In this document: one piece after another, positions 1 to 8,026 of the stretch
How positions within the stretch are numbered: position 1 is the first letter of the stretch
Layout of the letters: every line of letters begins with the position of its first letter
Notes under the pieces: model-generated
Told to the model about the DNA's origin: nothing
The model's input: only the letters and a program-made list of their open reading frames with translations
The model's database searches: none
Assembly (NCBI GenBank): GCA_030049565.1
Contig: JASIKQ010000215.1
Location: 1 to 10,390, forward strand
Direction of reading: 5' to 3'
Length of the DNA stretch: 10,390 bases
Source of the DNA: Candidatus Sulfotelmatobacter sp.
GTDB taxonomy: Bacteria > Acidobacteriota > Terriglobia > Terriglobales > Acidobacteriaceae
Program-made: the position numbers and the translations under genes

Positions 1-583
1 CTACGCGTCCAACGTGTTCGGCGAGTCGAGGCGCGATTTCACGATAAGTCAGCGGCCGGTTGTGCTCCTCGGGCACGCGCATCCAGGAGCCGAGGTGAAC
101 TTCATAGATGGAAATTGGCGCGCGCAGGGAATTGCGTCGGGCGCGATTCTGCATCCACGGCTGGTCGCCCCAGTCGTAATTGAGGTCCCAAACCACAGAA
201 GCCGTGCGCGGCGGCTTCTCGTGCCAGAAACCGATGGGATCGGCTTTGTCGACGCGGTAGCCGTGACGTCGTGACTCGATATGAAATTTGTAGAGCGCTC
301 CTTTGGTTGCCCCGGGAACGAAACCTTCCCAAACCCCGGAAGAGCCGCGCGGAGAGAGCAGACTCGCGCGAGGGCTCCATTGGTTGAAACTGCCGATCAC
401 CGAAACCTGGCGTGCGTTTGGCGCCCACACGCTGAAGACGGCACCCGCTATGCCGTCGCGAGAGACCAGATGAGCCCCGATGGTTTCGTACAGGCGATAA
501 TTGCTGCCTTCGTTGAAGAGGTAGAGATCCTGCTCGGAGAGCAGGGTTTCGCGTTCTACGGCAGTAATCGTCGTATCCGGCAT
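1..583 (-). CDS. glgB: 1,4-alpha-glucan branching enzyme GlgB, N-terminal part (cut by window edge)
   Basis: GlgB makes the alpha-1,6 branch points of glycogen in the cytoplasm by transferring a piece of an alpha-1,4 chain. Only the first 194 residues are inside the window; the rest, with the GH13 catalytic residues, lies beyond the left edge. After a short lead, residues 21-40 (YLFNEGSNYRLYETIGAH) match the usual GlgB entry segment. Residues about 48-130 form a CBM48 domain, with VFSVWAPNARQVSVIGSFNQW as its hallmark. Residues 157-168 (ISIYEVHLGSWM) are the characteristic opening of the GH13 barrel. The N-terminus is short, so the extra N1 domain found in E. coli GlgB is missing. ATG at 583-581 is chosen because homology begins soon after it; no clear Shine-Dalgarno precedes it. 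The gene is divergent from the GH57 gene at 788. The family assignment is secure; completeness downstream cannot be judged. Confidence 0.95.
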   Translation of the reverse strand, partial: MPDTTITAVERETLLSEQDLYLFNEGSNYRLYETIGAHLVSRDGIAGAVFSVWAPNARQVSVIGSFNQWSPRASLLSPRGSSGVWEGFVPGATKGALYKFHIESRRHGYRVDKADPIGFWHEKPPRTASVVWDLNYDWGDQPWMQNRARRNSLRAPISIYEVHLGSWMRVPEEHNRPLTYREIAPRLAEHVGRV

Positions 584-591
584 GCGAGTTT

Positions 592-597
592 AGTGTA
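592..597 (-). promoter_or_regulatory. candidate -10 element of glgB
   Basis: Read on the minus strand this is TACACT, five of six matches to TATAAT, ending 8 bases before the glgB ATG. No convincing -35 lies 16-18 bases upstream. If it is used, transcription would begin almost at the ATG, which fits the absence of a Shine-Dalgarno sequence. A single hexamer is weak evidence. Confidence 0.3.
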
Positions 598-764
598 CCG
601 GAAGATGCGGGGAGGGGCAGAGTGGTTGCGGCAACAGGAATTTTTTCATAACGCTCGTCGATGCGTTCGGCAAAGAAATGGCGTCGCCAAGGATGAGTTA
701 CTTGTAGTTTTGCTACCGAGAAGTGAGCAACGCCCTTTCGGTGGGCGAGCACTCGTAAGCCCCA

Positions 765-773
765 TGCTATCCT
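765..773 (+). promoter_or_regulatory. candidate extended -10 element of the GH57 gene
   Basis: TGCTATCCT reads as an extended -10 (TGn) followed by a hexamer with four matches to TATAAT. It ends 14 bases before the ATG at 788, so the predicted leader would be only about 7 bases. No -35 is visible at normal spacing and no good ribosome binding site precedes the ATG. Tentative. Confidence 0.27.
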
Positions 774-787
774 GAAGTTTCCCGCTC

Positions 788-3058
788 ATGCCCGTCCTGC
801 GTTTGATCTTTCTCTGGCATCAGCACCAGCCTTTTTACAAAGATCTGGTGACAGGCGAGTACCGTTTGCCCTGGGTGCGGCTGCACGCGCTCAAGGACTA
901 TTACGGCATGGTGAAGCTGCTCGATGAGTTCCCCAACATTCACCAGAATTTCAATCTGGTTCCCTCGCTGATCACGCAGATTCAGGATTATGTCGCGGGT
1001 ACGGCGCAGGATCCTTTCTTAAATGTAGCGGCGAAGCCCGCAAACGACCTCACGCAAAAAGAGCGGCTTTTTGCCCTGCAATATCTTTTTCAGGCGAACC
1101 CCGTGAATGTGATTGGGCGATACCCGCGTTACCGCGAGTTATATGAGCGTTATCGTGAACATGGCTTTTCGCCGGAGAAGGCCGAGAGATACTTTTTGGC
1201 GCGCGATTTCACCGACTTGCAGGTACTGTCGCAGATGGCATGGTTCGACGAATTTTTTCTGGAAGACAAAGAGGTCGCGACGCTCATCAGAAAAGAGCGT
1301 AATTACTCCCTCGATGATCAAACTTTTGTGATTGCCCGCGAGCGCGAATTGCTGGCAAAAGTGTTGCCTGCGTATGCGGGCGCGGCGAAGAAAGGATCGA
1401 TCGAGATTTCGGCGACGCCGTTCTACCATCCTATTCTTCCGCTGGTCTGCGACACCAATGCTGGCGCGATTTCAGCGCCGGGGCTTCCTGTGCCGCAGAA
1501 TCGATTTCGCCACCCCGAAGATGCGCGCGAACAGCTACTGCGGGCGCTCACCCTTCATCAGCAGGTTTTTGGAGTTCGACCCCAAGGCATCTGGCCGTCG
1601 GAGGGCAGCGTTTCCGAAGAGGTGCTGGCGATTGCGCACGGCCTTGGGATCAAATGGATGGCCACTGATGAGGGCGTGCTTGGCCGCAGCGCTGGCGTAT
1701 TTTTCGCGCGCGACGGCAACGGACGCCTGCCAGCCGATCTGGCGCGGCGCCTCTACAGTGTTCACCGCTACGAGAACGGCGCGACTTCCATGCACCTCGT
1801 TTTTCGCGATCACACGATCTCGGATTTGATCGGTTTCGTTTATTCGGGGATGAATCCCGCGGAAGCAGCCGAACATTTGCTGCGCAATATCAAGGAAGCG
1901 GCTCAACCAGTGTTAGCGCAGGGGCGGGATGCGGTGGTGTCGATCATTCTGGATGGGGAGAATGCGTGGGAGTATTACCCAAAGTCAGGACGTGAATTCC
2001 TGCGGCGATTTTACGACGCGGTGCAGCGCGAACCCGGTTTGGAGTCTTTAACCATCGCGGAAACTATTGCCCGCGATCGCAACATTTCTCCTTTGCGTTC
2101 GCTAGTGCCGGGATCATGGATCAATGCGAACTTCAACGTGTGGGTCGGCCCGCCCGAAGACAATCGTGCCTGGGACTACCTGTATCATGCGCGCGAATTT
2201 TATGCGCAGAATTCGGCGCGCGCCAGCGAGGCGGCGCGGAAACTGGCTTTTGAAGAAATTCTAATTGCCGAGGGCAGCGACTGGAACTGGTGGTATGGTC
2301 CGGAACACCATTCGGCTAACGACCGCGACTTCGACGAACTCTATCGCAAACACCTTTCGAACGTGTATCAAGCTCTGGGAGCGATGCCGCCCGATTCTCT
2401 GGCGCAGCCGATTACCGCGGGCGAAGTGCGGCCGGAGTTTGCGCCGCAGACGGCCTACATTCACCCCCGCATCACAGGCGACAAAATTCGTTACTTCGAG
2501 TGGATGGGCGCGGCCATGTTCCGTGCCGATCAGCGCGCTGGGGCGATGCATGGAAAACAATTCCTGCTCGATTCGGTATATGCGGGAATCGACAGCGAAT
2601 ATGTTTACGGTCGTCTGGATTTTGCGGGGGCGGTGCCGGATATTGAATGTGATCTGGTGGTGAATCTGGAAGCGTGGGCAATTGGGGAAACGCACCCGCG
2701 CCGGGCCTTGCGGCTGGATGCGAAGGTGGAAGAGCGAAAGCTGGTGGAGTGGAAGGTCGATGGGAGGGAAGAGCTGTCGGTAGCGTTGCGGCAGGTTTCT
2801 CCGAAGCAACAACAGCAAGAAGCGCGCGTGGCTCTGCTGCGCAGCTTTGAATTTCGACTGCCTCTGGCGTGGCTGCTGGCTTCGCCCATGAGCCCGCAGA
2901 GTCAACAGAAACCGATGGTGACCACGATTGCACCGACCCGGCAAGTGAAGCTGCGGTTCAGTCTCTGGCATAATCGCCTGCCCGTGGACGCGTTGCCAGT
3001 GGAAGGGTGGATTGAACTGGAATTGCTGAGCGAAGCCGAGATGGGAGCGGGGATGTAA
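788..3058 (+). CDS. Glycoside hydrolase family 57 protein (alpha-amylase/amylopullulanase-like)
   Basis: A 756-residue retaining alpha-glucan-active enzyme of family GH57, without a signal peptide or membrane segment and so probably cytoplasmic. The conserved GH57 regions appear in order: HQHQPFY at residues 11-17 (region 1), GSIEI at 203-207 (region 2), IWPSEGS at 268-274 with E272 as the expected nucleophile (region 3), IILDGENAW at 386-394 with D389 as the expected acid/base (region 4), and the NANFNVWVG segment at about 447-454 (region 5). Residues from about 555 to the end form an extra beta-rich domain resembling the one that follows the catalytic part in amylopullulanase-type GH57 proteins. 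It carries a glutamine run near 674-677. The ATG at 788 puts the HQHQP motif at the normal distance from the N-terminus. The gene is divergent from glgB, which suggests a role in glycogen or maltodextrin turnover. Exact specificity (amylase, pullulanase, glucanotransferase) cannot be told from sequence alone. Confidence 0.92.
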   Translation: MPVLRLIFLWHQHQPFYKDLVTGEYRLPWVRLHALKDYYGMVKLLDEFPNIHQNFNLVPSLITQIQDYVAGTAQDPFLNVAAKPANDLTQKERLFALQYLFQANPVNVIGRYPRYRELYERYREHGFSPEKAERYFLARDFTDLQVLSQMAWFDEFFLEDKEVATLIRKERNYSLDDQTFVIARERELLAKVLPAYAGAAKKGSIEISATPFYHPILPLVCDTNAGAISAPGLPVPQNRFRHPEDAREQLLRALTLHQQVFGVRPQGIWPSEGSVSEEVLAIAHGLGIKWMATDEGVLGRSAGVFFARDGNGRLPADLARRLYSVHRYENGATSMHLVFRDHTISDLIGFVYSGMNPAEAAEHLLRNIKEAAQPVLAQGRDAVVSIILDGENAWEYYPKSGREFLRRFYDAVQREPGLESLTIAETIARDRNISPLRSLVPGSWINANFNVWVGPPEDNRAWDYLYHAREFYAQNSARASEAARKLAFEEILIAEGSDWNWWYGPEHHSANDRDFDELYRKHLSNVYQALGAMPPDSLAQPITAGEVRPEFAPQTAYIHPRITGDKIRYFEWMGAAMFRADQRAGAMHGKQFLLDSVYAGIDSEYVYGRLDFAGAVPDIECDLVVNLEAWAIGETHPRRALRLDAKVEERKLVEWKVDGREELSVALRQVSPKQQQQEARVALLRSFEFRLPLAWLLASPMSPQSQQKPMVTTIAPTRQVKLRFSLWHNRLPVDALPVEGWIELELLSEAEMGAGM

Positions 3059-3088
3059 ACAACCGTGCGTCGGCCAACGAAAGAAAAG

Positions 3089-3110
3089 GCCGGAGGCGCA
3101 AGCCTCCGGC
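3089..3110. terminator. Hairpin terminator between convergent genes
   Basis: A perfect 9-bp GC-rich stem (GCCGGAGGC / GCCTCCGGC) encloses a GCAA loop of the stable GNRA type. It lies 31 bases after the GH57 stop and 20 bases beyond the stop of the minus-strand gene. Read on the minus strand it is followed by CTTTTCTTTC, a T-rich tail typical of an intrinsic terminator. On the plus strand only TT follows. It is therefore a good terminator for the minus-strand gene and perhaps a weaker one for the GH57 gene. Confidence 0.75.
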
Positions 3111-3129
3111 TTAACAAGAACCTAATGGT

Positions 3130-3765
3130 TCACTGTCCCGCGCTCGCAACTGAGGTGGTCATTTGAAGCGGGCGATTCAGTTCAAGCGTGAGCTCGGTAC
3201 CAGCGGGCAAGGTAGCCGAGCGATGCTTGCTAAGCCAGTAAACTCCGCTGGAGCTGGCGCCTACAACGCCGCCGACGAGCACTCCGACGGGGCCGCCCAC
3301 AAGGCCGCCGATCACCATGCCTCCGGCAGCGCTGCCGCCGGTTTCAACTTGATCGCGGCGGTCATGACCCGAGCCTTTGAACTGTCCTTCCCGGTCGACG
3401 TCGGTGCCGCGACCGAGGTTGGTATCGACAAGCGTAGCATCCAGAAAGAGACGCTCGCCGTTCGGCATTATCAGCGCTTCCGGCAGAATGCCGATCGTAG
3501 GCTTGCCCGAGATGCGGCGCGGCTCGGAAACTTTGGTGACGCGGCCTTCGATAGCGGCGCCTGCGGGAATTATGGTTCTGCCGTTGACCACGACAGCTTG
3601 CGTCAGGCTGCCGCGGAAAGGATCTCCCGGGCGATTACTGAAGGTTGCGAGAGTGGTCTCGAGTTTCACCATCAGCGCGGTGCCGGCGGGCACAGGCGAA
3701 GCGCTTTGTGCGGCACAGATTGCGGCCAGCAGCAGGATGCAGGGTAGAAGCGCGTACTTCTTCAT
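3130..3765 (-). CDS. Exported protein with PAGT motifs and glycine-zipper-like segment (VirB10/TrbI-like layout)
   Basis: A 211-residue protein of unknown function. The ATG at 3765 is preferred over one 21 bases upstream because GAGGAGG sits 4 bases before it and because the product then starts MKKYALL, a typical signal peptide (hydrophobic to about residue 18, cleavage likely in the CAAQSA region). It does not form a proper lipobox. The mature part has a PAGT motif at 26-29 followed by LETTL, a PGD at 46-48, IPAGA at 66-70 and a PNGERLFLDA segment at 101-110. A glycine-rich stretch follows at 143-174 with repeated GxxxG spacing, and a second PAGT motif at 187-190 followed by LELNRPL. The order of PAGT, LxTxL, PG, IPxG, PNG and DA resembles the C-terminal beta-barrel of VirB10/TrbI, but no other secretion genes are nearby. 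Similar stand-alone proteins are, to my knowledge, common in Acidobacteriota. The glycine segment may insert into or lie on a membrane. Confidence 0.8.
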   Translation of the reverse strand: MKKYALLPCILLLAAICAAQSASPVPAGTALMVKLETTLATFSNRPGDPFRGSLTQAVVVNGRTIIPAGAAIEGRVTKVSEPRRISGKPTIGILPEALIMPNGERLFLDATLVDTNLGRGTDVDREGQFKGSGHDRRDQVETGGSAAGGMVIGGLVGGPVGVLVGGVVGASSSGVYWLSKHRSATLPAGTELTLELNRPLQMTTSVASAGQ

Positions 3766-3769
3766 ACGT

Positions 3770-3776
3770 CCTCCTC
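3770..3776 (-). promoter_or_regulatory. Ribosome binding site deciding the start of the exported protein
   Basis: Minus-strand GAGGAGG, 4 bases before the ATG at 3765-3763. It selects this start over the in-frame ATG at 3786-3784, whose use would put seven polar residues ahead of the signal peptide. Confidence 0.75.
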
Positions 3777-4190
3777 GGGCTTTCAACCATTAGAACCCGA
3801 AACTATTGCTTTCGACTCTAGACCAGGTACGTGGCTGGAACAATATTCGGCCGACACCATGGAACCAGCGAAGATAACTGGAGGAAGAACGCCAGCCCAC
3901 CTCAACGACTATAAAAACATTCACCGCAGAGAACGCAGAGGGCGCCCAAAACTCATGAGAACATTGCGTTCTCCTCCCGAATTTCTCCGTGCCCTCGGAG
4001 GCTCCGCCAATGATTGGTTTTACAGTCTTTTCGATTCCGGTTGGGGTGCGGGCGGTTGTCCAGGCGGGTTTTGGACACCATTACGATTCAAACCAGGAAA
4101 TATCCGAATTAAAACGCTCTCATACTGCGCGGTACTGATCTAATTCAGTGCCTACTCCGCCGATCCTCCTTCCTTATGATCGCCCTCCGA
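3777..4190. other. Intergenic region without a convincing gene
   Basis: This stretch between the exported-protein gene and the enolase promoter contains an open frame of 94 codons on the plus strand (3859-4143), but it begins with no ribosome binding site and its HRRERRGR-type translation is what a dispersed repeat gives when translated. A TCTAAT hexamer at 3789-3794 (minus strand) may be the -10 of the exported-protein gene. The inverted repeat at 3921-4008 is listed separately. I see no RNA gene or riboswitch that I can name. Confidence 0.5.
3921..4008. repeat. Degenerate dispersed inverted repeat (CGCAGAG type)
   Basis: The left arm (3922-3945) reads CACCGCAGAGAACGCAGAGG and the right part (3983-4008) carries the complementary style, TTCTCCGTGCCCTCGGAGG. 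Within it, GAGAACGCA at 3929-3937 has an exact inverted copy, TGCGTTCTC, at 3965-3973, and GAGAAC-ATTGC-GTTCTC at 3957-3973 forms a perfect 6-bp hairpin. From general knowledge, tracts of this CACCGCAGAG/CTCTGCGGTG type occur as dispersed intergenic repeats in many environmental bacteria and are often misannotated as short proteins. Whether this genome has other copies cannot be seen here. Confidence 0.5.
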
Positions 4191-4196
4191 TATAAT
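4191..4196 (+). promoter_or_regulatory. -10 element of the eno promoter
   Basis: A perfect TATAAT, 49 bases before the enolase ATG, predicting a leader of about 42 bases. No good -35 is visible at 16-18 bases upstream; the nearest candidates are poor matches. AAGGA at 4229-4233, 12 bases before the ATG, is the likely though rather distant ribosome binding site. Confidence 0.55.
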
Positions 4197-4230
4197 CGAG
4201 AGTTTCTCAAGAGTGCGCCATAGATTTTAA

Positions 4231-5532
<1,302 letters not shown>

Positions 5533-5645
5533 ATCGTGAAGGCCTTTACTTTCTTGTTTGCCCAGGATGTGGTCTGCGGAAAAGAGAATCTTTTCTCGAA
5601 ACGAGCGAAGCTGGCCGAGGATCCATTCGCACGATAAATCGCCCC

Positions 5646-6149
5646 TCAGAAGCCCATCCTGTCATCCGCGCTCGGCCCGTACGTCGCCGGCAGCGGCCTG
5701 TCATTCATGCGGAGATAAACCCCCAACTGGGCGCGGTGATGCACCAGATGGTTCAAAAACATCTGCCGATAGGCGAGAAACCTTTGCCCGCTGAAGAGCG
5801 GCTTACCCTGAAACGTAAGGCTCCAGTTCTCGGTCCATGCCGAATCCGGCACGCCGCTTAGAGTGGCCCGAACTTTGCCTGCGCCTTCGTCGAAGAACTT
5901 GAGCAATCCATCTTTTTCAAATGGCGGCCGCGTAAAAGTCCGTCCACTGCCAAAATCCAGGCCGGGAGTCGTCAGGATAGTCAAACCAAACCCCGGCAGC
6001 TCGGCCACATGCGGCGCCAGCTTTTCGAGCGTCATCGACTTCGCATGCGGCGCGAAATCCTTTTTGTCGAACGGCACACGCTCCAGCATAGTGCGGGTGG
6101 TTTTCATTTCGGCGTCGAATTCGGGAAGTAAGAGTTCGCTAATTGGCAT
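5646..6149 (-). CDS. DinB/YfiT-family metal-binding four-helix protein
   Basis: A 167-residue protein of the DinB-like superfamily, a four-helix bundle that usually binds a divalent metal through three histidines. Some members are thiol transferases or hydrolases; the function of this one is unknown. The likely ligands are H47 (LAPHVAEL) and H134 and H138 in NHLVHHRAQLGVYLR, the most conserved part of the family. The C-terminal YGPSAD at 157-162 is typical of the acidobacterial-type subgroup as I know it. The start at 6149 is preferred over one 84 bases upstream because GGAGA lies 5 bases before it and because the product MPISELLLPEFD begins at the first helix. There is no signal peptide. The gene sits between eno and gpmI on the opposite strand and has no obvious link to glycolysis. 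Confidence 0.88.
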   Translation of the reverse strand: MPISELLLPEFDAEMKTTRTMLERVPFDKKDFAPHAKSMTLEKLAPHVAELPGFGLTILTTPGLDFGSGRTFTRPPFEKDGLLKFFDEGAGKVRATLSGVPDSAWTENWSLTFQGKPLFSGQRFLAYRQMFLNHLVHHRAQLGVYLRMNDRPLPATYGPSADDRMGF

Positions 6150-6167
6150 GGGTTTCTCCGGGAGGAC

Positions 6168-6173
6168 AGTATA
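6168..6173 (-). promoter_or_regulatory. candidate -10 element of the dinB-like gene
   Basis: Minus-strand TATACT, five of six matches, ending 18 bases before the ATG at 6149. No convincing -35 is seen at standard distance. Confidence 0.35.
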
Positions 6174-6207
6174 AATGCTCGGCCTGATTCGGGCGTGCGG
6201 GCGGTTG

Positions 6208-6213
6208 TATAGT
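6208..6213 (+). promoter_or_regulatory. candidate -10 element of gpmI
   Basis: TATAGT, five of six matches, about 80 bases before the TTG start. A weak -35 candidate CTGATT lies 18 bases upstream (6184-6189). It would give a leader of about 74 bases that includes the repetitive tract at 6261-6290. Confidence 0.33.
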
Positions 6214-6260
6214 CTATCGAGGGTAAGAAACATTGCGAAGTACGACCTGCATTCTCAAAA

Positions 6261-6290
6261 CTAAGAGCTAGAAGCCAGCAGCCAGGAGCT
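6261..6290. repeat. Short degenerate AGCTAG/AGCCAG tract in the gpmI leader
   Basis: This tract is built from repeated near-copies of a short unit: AGAGCTAGAAG, CCAGCAG, CCAGGAGCTA. Similar tracts of AGCCAGNAGCTAG type are, from general knowledge, scattered through intergenic DNA of some bacterial groups; here only one tract is seen. It supplies the gpmI ribosome binding site. Confidence 0.4.
6284..6288 (+). promoter_or_regulatory. Ribosome binding site supporting the TTG start of gpmI
   Basis: AGGAG 5 bases before TTG at 6294. No in-frame ATG or GTG occurs upstream near the gene, and the first in-frame ATG downstream is at codon 59, after the essential metal ligand D12. The TTG start is therefore well supported. 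Confidence 0.8.
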
Positions 6291-6293
6291 AAC

Positions 6294-7898
6294 TTGCGTC
6301 CTAAACCTCTTATCCTCGTTATTCTCGACGGCTGGGGATACCGCGCCGAAACCAAGGCCAACGCCATTGCGCTGGCGCGCAAGCCGACGTATGACCGGCT
6401 GCTGCGCGAGTATCCCAATACGCTGATTCAGACCAGTGGTCCGTTCGTTGGCCTGCCTGAGGGTCAGATGGGCAATAGTGAGGTTGGGCATCTCAACATT
6501 GGCGCGGGCCGCATTGTTCACATGGATATCACGCGCATCGATCTGATGATTCAGAATGGCGAATTTTTTTCGCACCCTGTGCTGCTGGCCGCCATGAAAC
6601 ATGCGCGCGCCGGGGAGCGCAGGCTGCATCTGTTTGGGCTGGTTTCTGACGGCGGCGTGCACTCGCAGCAAGCGCATCTTTATGCCCTGCTCAAAATGGC
6701 TAAGCAGCAAGGCCTGGAGCGCGTGTTCGTTCACGCCTTCATGGATGGCCGCGATACGCTGCCCACCAATGGCGCAGGCTATCTTGAACAACTTCAGCAG
6801 AAAATGCGCGAATACAACTGCGGCCGTATTGCAACAGTGAATGGCCGCTACTACGCCATGGACCGCGACCGCCGCTGGGAGCGCATTGCCAAAGCCTACA
6901 ACGCCATGGTTTTTGCTGACGCCGAAGGCGGCAAGTGCGCCGATCCTGTGCAGGGAATGAAAGATTCGTATAACAAAGGCGTGACCGACGAATTTGTCGT
7001 GCCATTTGTCTGCAGCGACAAATCCGGCCAGCCGCTGGCGACCATCCGCGATGATGACGCCTGCATCTGCTTTAACTTTCGCGCCGACCGCGTGCGGCAA
7101 ATCACGCGCGCGCTCGCCCGCAACAGCGGACTGAATGCGCAAGGCGGCAGCGATCTGCCCGGCGCGGCCGATCTCGATGCAGCGATGCCGCGCAAGCGCG
7201 TTCCGCAAAATCTGCACTACGTTTGCATGACGCGGTACGACAAGAACTTTTCGTTGCCGATCGTAATTCCTCCGGAGTCAATGACGAACATTCTGGCGAA
7301 TGTGATGGGCAATCTCCATATGCGCAACCTGCGCGTGGCGGAAACAGAGAAGTATGCGCACGTAACGTATTTTTTCAACGGTGGCGTCGAGCAGCCGTTT
7401 CCGGGCGAAGACCGCATACTCGTGCCTTCACCCAAAGTCGCGACCTACGACTTGAAGCCGGAAATGAGTGCCGCGGGCATTGCCGATGCCGTCGTGAAGG
7501 CTACGGAAGATGGCATATTCGATGTGATCATCGTGAACTTCGCAAACGCAGACATGGTTGGGCATTCGGGGAAAATCGAGCCTACCGTGAAGGCCGTGGA
7601 AACCGTCGATGCTTGCCTTGGCCGCATTGAAAGCGCGGTTCGCGCGAAAGCCGGGGCGATGCTCATCACCGCCGATCATGGCAACGCGGAAATGATGATT
7701 GATCCGGCTACGGGGGGTCCGCATACGGCGCATACCACGAATCCTGTGCCGTTCATCGTTGTCGCAGAAGATGCGAAGCTCTATACCCTCAAAGCCAATG
7801 GCTCGCTGCGCGACATCTCTCCCACCATCCTCGGAATCCTGGGCATCGATGAACCTAAGGAGATGACCGGGCACGATCTGCGAATCCCCAGCAAATAG
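6294..7898 (+). CDS. gpmI: 2,3-bisphosphoglycerate-independent phosphoglycerate mutase
   Basis: Interconverts 3- and 2-phosphoglycerate without a bisphosphoglycerate cofactor. It is a cytoplasmic two-metal (usually Mn) enzyme of the alkaline phosphatase superfamily. The 534 residues include LVILDGWG at 8-15 with metal ligand D12, GNSEVGH at 60-66 with S62 as the phosphorylated nucleophile, DGGVHS at 119-124, AFMDGRD at 148-154 and FNFRADR at 260-266. The second metal-site set follows: NADMVGH at 418-424 (D420, H424), TADHGN at 459-464 (D461, H462) and the histidines of GPHTAHTTN at 475-483. It is somewhat longer than the usual 505-515, with extra sequence around residues 275-305. It starts with TTG. 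The product feeds enolase, encoded upstream on the same strand, but the intervening minus-strand gene argues against a common transcript. Confidence 0.97.
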   Translation: MRPKPLILVILDGWGYRAETKANAIALARKPTYDRLLREYPNTLIQTSGPFVGLPEGQMGNSEVGHLNIGAGRIVHMDITRIDLMIQNGEFFSHPVLLAAMKHARAGERRLHLFGLVSDGGVHSQQAHLYALLKMAKQQGLERVFVHAFMDGRDTLPTNGAGYLEQLQQKMREYNCGRIATVNGRYYAMDRDRRWERIAKAYNAMVFADAEGGKCADPVQGMKDSYNKGVTDEFVVPFVCSDKSGQPLATIRDDDACICFNFRADRVRQITRALARNSGLNAQGGSDLPGAADLDAAMPRKRVPQNLHYVCMTRYDKNFSLPIVIPPESMTNILANVMGNLHMRNLRVAETEKYAHVTYFFNGGVEQPFPGEDRILVPSPKVATYDLKPEMSAAGIADAVVKATEDGIFDVIIVNFANADMVGHSGKIEPTVKAVETVDACLGRIESAVRAKAGAMLITADHGNAEMMIDPATGGPHTAHTTNPVPFIVVAEDAKLYTLKANGSLRDISPTILGILGIDEPKEMTGHDLRIPSK

Positions 7899-7946
7899 GC
7901 GCTCGCGTATGTCGTCAGAACGTAACCCAGTGCAGGAATGTTCCCG

Positions 7947-7975
7947 CCCCTTCGACAAGCTCAGGGCAGGCCCTG
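7947..7975. repeat. Dispersed-repeat-like palindrome (TTCGACAAGCTCAGG type)
   Basis: Contains CCCCTTCGACAAGCTCAGG followed by CAGGGC-AG-GCCCTG, a perfect 6-bp inverted repeat at 7962-7975. The TTCGACAAGCTCAGGGCAGG sequence is one I recognise from intergenic repeats in many environmental genomes, where it is often mistranslated as LSLSKG or FDKLR peptides. It lies between the convergent gpmI and pstS genes. A second small hairpin, GCGCG/CGCGC, follows at 7975-7991. Neither is followed by a T-run, so termination is uncertain. Confidence 0.55.
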
Positions 7976-8026
7976 CGCGCAAAGAACGCGCCGGATGAGA
8001 ATCGCGAAGCGCCAACCGATCTGAGT

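Noticed and set aside
626..654. TTGCGG-N17-TAACGC as a promoter for the GH57 gene
   Set aside because: The -10 candidate matches the consensus poorly and would leave a long leader without a ribosome binding site.
102..752. Open frame of 216 codons on the minus strand overlapping glgB
   Set aside because: It overlaps glgB in another frame on the same strand; the glgB frame shows clear CBM48 and GH13 motifs, while this translation is arginine/serine-rich and matches nothing.
281..775. Open frame of 164 codons on the plus strand antisense to glgB
   Set aside because: Antisense shadow of glgB extending into the divergent promoter region; no recognisable protein motif or ribosome binding site.
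2261..2971. Open frame of 236 codons antisense to the GH57 gene
   Set aside because: Histidine/arginine/proline-rich shadow of the GC-rich GH57 coding strand.
3859..4143. Open frame of 94 codons upstream of eno
   Set aside because: No ribosome binding site, and its HRRERRGR-type start comes from the CGCAGAG repeat; better explained as non-coding repeat DNA.
5580..5605. AAAAGA-gaa-TCTTTT and CTCG-aaa-CGAG small hairpins between eno and the dinB-like gene, considered as a terminator
   Set aside because: Stems are short and AT-rich or only 4 bp; on the minus strand GAGAA/TTCTC followed by TTTT is suggestive but too weak to call.
6261..7217. Open frame of 318 codons antisense to gpmI
   Set aside because: gpmI is certain on the plus strand; the antisense frame stays open because of codon bias and encodes no known motif.
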